Shown: positions 60,921-64,000 of the stretch, piece by piece | Numbering within the stretch: the stretch's first letter is position 1 | How the letters are laid out: every line of letters begins with the position of its first letter | Assembly (NCBI GenBank): GCA_902729315.2 | Contig: LR746265.1 | Coordinates: 8,675,392-8,739,391, forward strand | Source: Spirodela intermedia | Lineage: Eukaryota > Streptophyta > Magnoliopsida > Alismatales > Araceae | DNA: 64,000 nucleotides | Direction: 5' to 3' | The notes under the pieces: generated by a model | What the model saw: the letters and a program-made list of their open reading frames with translations, nothing else | Databases searched by the model: none | What the model was told of the DNA's origin: nothing | Made by a program: the position numbers and the translations under genes

Positions 60921-61139
60921 AATTTTGGCACCATTGCTAAGAGCAATGGATGTATTGCATAATATTTAGTATTTCTCTATTTTTCTCTTAGAGTACACAA
61001 AAAATTCAACTCTTATTTTATTTTATTTTTGCCATTTTTTTTTTTTTAAAGGGAACAAAGAGAAGCAAGGCAAGGACTGGAGCATACTAAAGGAGGGTAA
61101 TAATTACTAAACTTTTATGTCTAATTTATTGATTTTTTT

Positions 61140-62515
61140 ATGCATGGTAGAAGATCCTTGCATCCAAGGCTAGAAAATCCTTTCATTATTTCATTCAAAA
61201 CTAAAAATCAGAAAGAAAAATTAATTTTGATGGATCTTGAAGGAAGTAGAGGTCAAACTGAGAACAACCTTATGGCCGTGAAAAATTATTATATCTCTGA
61301 TTCATTTCAAAGAGCATCCAATATTAAAGTCCCATTAGCACCCACTTTTAAATTCAAAATAAATCTAGGAATTTTTCAAATGCTCCCTAATTTTCATGGA
61401 TTGCCTTTAGAGGAATCTCATTAGCACTTGGAAAAATTTCATATGGTCTGTGATTTAGTTAATCTCCCTCAAGTTACACCAAAAATTATTAAGATGAAAT
61501 TATTTCTTCATATACTTAGAGACAAAGCTAGCCATTAGCTATTCACATTAGATAGAGAAAGACATAGAATAGGCTTTTCTTCGAAAATTTTATTCCTTAA
61601 GAAAAACTCAAAACTTGAGAAAACATATATGAAGTTTTCCTCAAAGATCAGAAGAAACTTTACATGAGACATGGGAAACATTCAAACATTTACTTAATAA
61701 GTGTCCTCATCATGCTATACCTAAGTGGCAACTCAATAGAACTTTTTATAATAGATTATTAGAACAACATAGAAATATGATTGATTCTATATGTGGAGGA
61801 ACTTTTATGGAGAAAACTTCTGATGAGATTTATAGTCTTTATGAGAATTTAAGTGAAAATTTTAGAGATTAAGTTTCTTTTGAATTATATGATAGGGATA
61901 AGAAGAGAAGAATTTATGAATTGCATCATGATGATGATTCTAAATTTACAAATGAGGTTAATCAGATTAATGAAAGATTAGAAAAACTTGATTTACTTAT
62001 TGACAATATTAGAAAGCCTCTTAACCCTCAATTTAATTCAAGTAGTACATGTCCTATGTATGGTAAAAATGATCATTTAAAATTTCAATATCATCATAGG
62101 CAAGAACAAGTGTAGGTATCCCACGATTTTAGTAAAAATAAGAAATATTTTTCTAATTCTTATAATCCTAATTGGAGGAATAATTTTTCGTGGAGAAACC
62201 CAAATAATATTCAAAATCTAAAAGCACTTAGATCTAATTCAAATTTTAAATTTCGTTCAAAACAAGAACATAGATTTCAGAAAAATCGGTCCTCTCAAAT
62301 CCAACCTGATGCTATGGAAATGATGTAGCAAATGAGCCAAATGATGCAACAAACTATGAACCAAATGATGTTGCATCAGAAATAAATTATAGAGGCTCTT
62401 GGAATAAGAGAGAAGAGAGACAATTACCTAATCAGCCTATAGAAAATCTAGGGAACCGTCCAACAATAGGATTGCAGCAAGGGGAGTCTAGTAGCATGAA
62501 TCTAAAAAAAACCCA
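61140..62515 (+). pseudogene. Broken gag (right end)
   Basis: Inverted duplicate of the gag at 31,620-33,000. An open stretch 61,140-61,424 ends at a stop; a further stop precedes a frame change near 61,660. The zinc-knuckle remnant with two Cys-to-Tyr changes lies at about 62,050-62,090. Confidence 0.8.
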
Positions 62516-62609
62516 CAAAATGAAAATGTTATGACAGTAAATATATTGATCCTTATTTCTAATTATTAGAAGAAATTGATGATCCATTAGAAGTAAATGA
62601 GAATATTAA

Positions 62610-62930
62610 GATCGAAAATATAGTAGTAGAAAAATTGAATAAAATCATTTATTGCTCACAATTGATGAATAAATATAGTGAAGATGATGAGAAAAAAGAG
62701 ACCTAGATGAAGAAAGAGTAATTTTGGAGGAGCAAATTTGAATTTAAGTAGAAGGGAGTAAGGTCGAAAATATAGTAGTAGAAAAATTGAATAAAATCAT
62801 TTATTGCTCACAATTGATGAATAAATATAGTGAAGATGATGAGTAAAAAGAAACCTAGATGAAGAAAGAGCAAATTTTGGAGCAGCTGATTATGGAAAAA
62901 TCATCCAAATTTAAGTAGAAGGGACTAAGG
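62610..62930 (+). repeat. Tandem duplication, about 150-167 bp (right end)
   Basis: Inverted copy of 31,205-31,525. The phrase GAATAAAATCATTTATTGCT occurs twice, at 62,636 and 62,788. Confidence 0.7.
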
Positions 62931-62977
62931 ACAGAAATGAAGAAAAATCTATTTTAGGTAAGGAAAAATCAATTGAT

Positions 62978-63349
62978 TTGGGAGATGTAGGAGACGAAAT
63001 TAATAAATCTAATCATAATTTTACAACCATGGATGTTGATAGTGAAGATGATGATGTATATCATATACTAAAATTAAAAAATAACTCTTGGGAAGATGAA
63101 GAATTTGATGAGTTGAGAAACGAAAAGTTAGAAAAAGAGTTGATTCAACTAATGAGGAGAAACGAAAATAATGAATATGAATATAGAGATAATTTTGGAG
63201 GAGCAAATTTGAATTTTACTGAATTTATTAGATCTGAGATTAAAGAAGACAATCCTTCAATCCTTCAATCCTTCAAAACCCATAGCCTATTAGAATTATT
63301 TCTAAGCTTGAAATATTTCACTCCTCGCAAATTGAATAAATATGTATGA
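62978..63349 (+). CDS. Acidic ORF of the element, unknown function (copy)
   Basis: Same 123-residue protein as 30,786-31,157 (minus). That both copies stay identical reflects the recent duplication, not necessarily selection. No domain is recognised. Confidence 0.35.
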   Translation: MGDVGDEINKSNHNFTTMDVDSEDDDVYHILKLKNNSWEDEEFDELRNEKLEKELIQLMRRNENNEYEYRDNFGGANLNFTEFIRSEIKEDNPSILQSFKTHSLLELFLSLKYFTPRKLNKYV

Positions 63350-64000
63350 AAGATAAAATGGAGTAGGGGAAGATTATGCAGATAAAAGAACACATTAAGA
63401 AATTGATGAGTGGAAGAATTAGATATATCAATTTAGATGAAAAAAATTTAGATTGTGTAAGAGCTAATTTGAAAATTATATGGCCTAATCATATTTTATG
63501 ATCTATTAATAGAAAGTATTTATTAATGAATGAGAGTCTTACAAAACAAGATAGAAATGAGGAAAGATTTTTTTTAAAATAAAAATATTATTTTTGATAA
63601 TTTTTTGTTAATTTCTATTTTGTTTTGACTAAAAGTATGTCAAGGTATATATAAAGTATATGAATTTATGCTAAATCTGAAAAAGAATATCATGAAACTT
63701 ACCTTGGGATACAAATATATTTTGATGGCCATAGATCATCTTATATGATCTAAGAGTTGTCCAGCTAAAGACATTAAATTTAGTGTTGCATGAGACGCAA
63801 CCCATGGTTTTTATTTCATTTTGCTTGATTTTTTTTCTAAGCTCTATTTTTCTTAGAATTTTGTAGTATTTGTTTATGTATTTATTTTTTAAAAAAAGTG
63901 CAAGAGAAGTGTAAGATGAAGTGGAAAATTAAAAATGAGGTTGAGGTGATGTCTTTTTGAGCTTTATCATTTATGAAAATATTTTTAATGCTTAACTTTG

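Larger units (their letters stand above)
60921..64000 (+). mobile_element. Inverted copy of the gypsy gag interior
   Basis: Mirrors 30,135-33,214 with a constant coordinate sum of 94,135 and very few substitutions. The primer site starts near 60,925 (TGGCACCATTGC). It contains gag remnants, the tandem duplication and the acidic ORF, and continues past the window edge. Confidence 0.8.

Overview
The window reads as nuclear DNA of a flowering plant. The evidence is a many-exon gene with GT-AG introns, a plant-specific MUT9-like branch of the casein-kinase-1 (CK1) family, GGCCCA and G-box promoter motifs, and long AT-rich stretches of nested Ty3/gypsy LTR retrotransposons with a tRNA-Asp-type primer site (Tat/Athila-like). 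There is no bacterial gene organisation, CRISPR array or recognisable RNA gene. Whether the plant is a monocot or a dicot cannot be decided from what is visible.

The layout is dominated by duplication. Positions 1-21,480 and about 36,010-56,826 are reverse complements of each other over roughly 20 kb. Matching features obey x+y = 57,497 or 57,498 almost throughout, and the arms are separated by a spacer of about 14.5 kb. A 5.2-kb kinase unit occurs three times: copy A (minus, gene 17,093-19,225), copy B (plus, 38,272-40,404) and copy C (minus, 57,239-59,407). The first 1.1 kb is the downstream flank of a fourth, plus-strand copy whose gene would lie left of the window. The genes therefore alternate in orientation: (D>) <A B> <C.

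Each kinase copy can be read as 11 exons with an unbroken frame and intact catalytic motifs, giving 342 aa in A and B. The long C-terminal region usual for this family is missing, and the start codon is uncertain. Copy C has a different C-terminus created by a small inverted duplication.

The blocks between D and A (1.13-15.53 kb) and between B and C (41.96-55.70 kb) are mirror images. Each holds LTR copies, two integrase C-terminal remnants in opposite orientation, a gag-only element with two LTRs, and a solo LTR with a 5-bp target-site duplication. The spacer holds a partly duplicated LTR region and a complete but decayed minus-strand element (24,989-34,873) with gag remnants and no recognisable reverse transcriptase or integrase. 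That element is interrupted by a GC-rich island at 27.35-29.58 kb. After copy C the sequence jumps, through a 42-bp templated insertion, into an inverted copy of the spacer's gag region (60,871-64,000).

The main interest is a locally amplified, alternately inverted array of a truncated MLK/CK1-type kinase gene. Its junctions carry microhomology, templated filler and a snap-back hairpin, the expected marks of replication template switching. An assembly error cannot be excluded from sequence alone.
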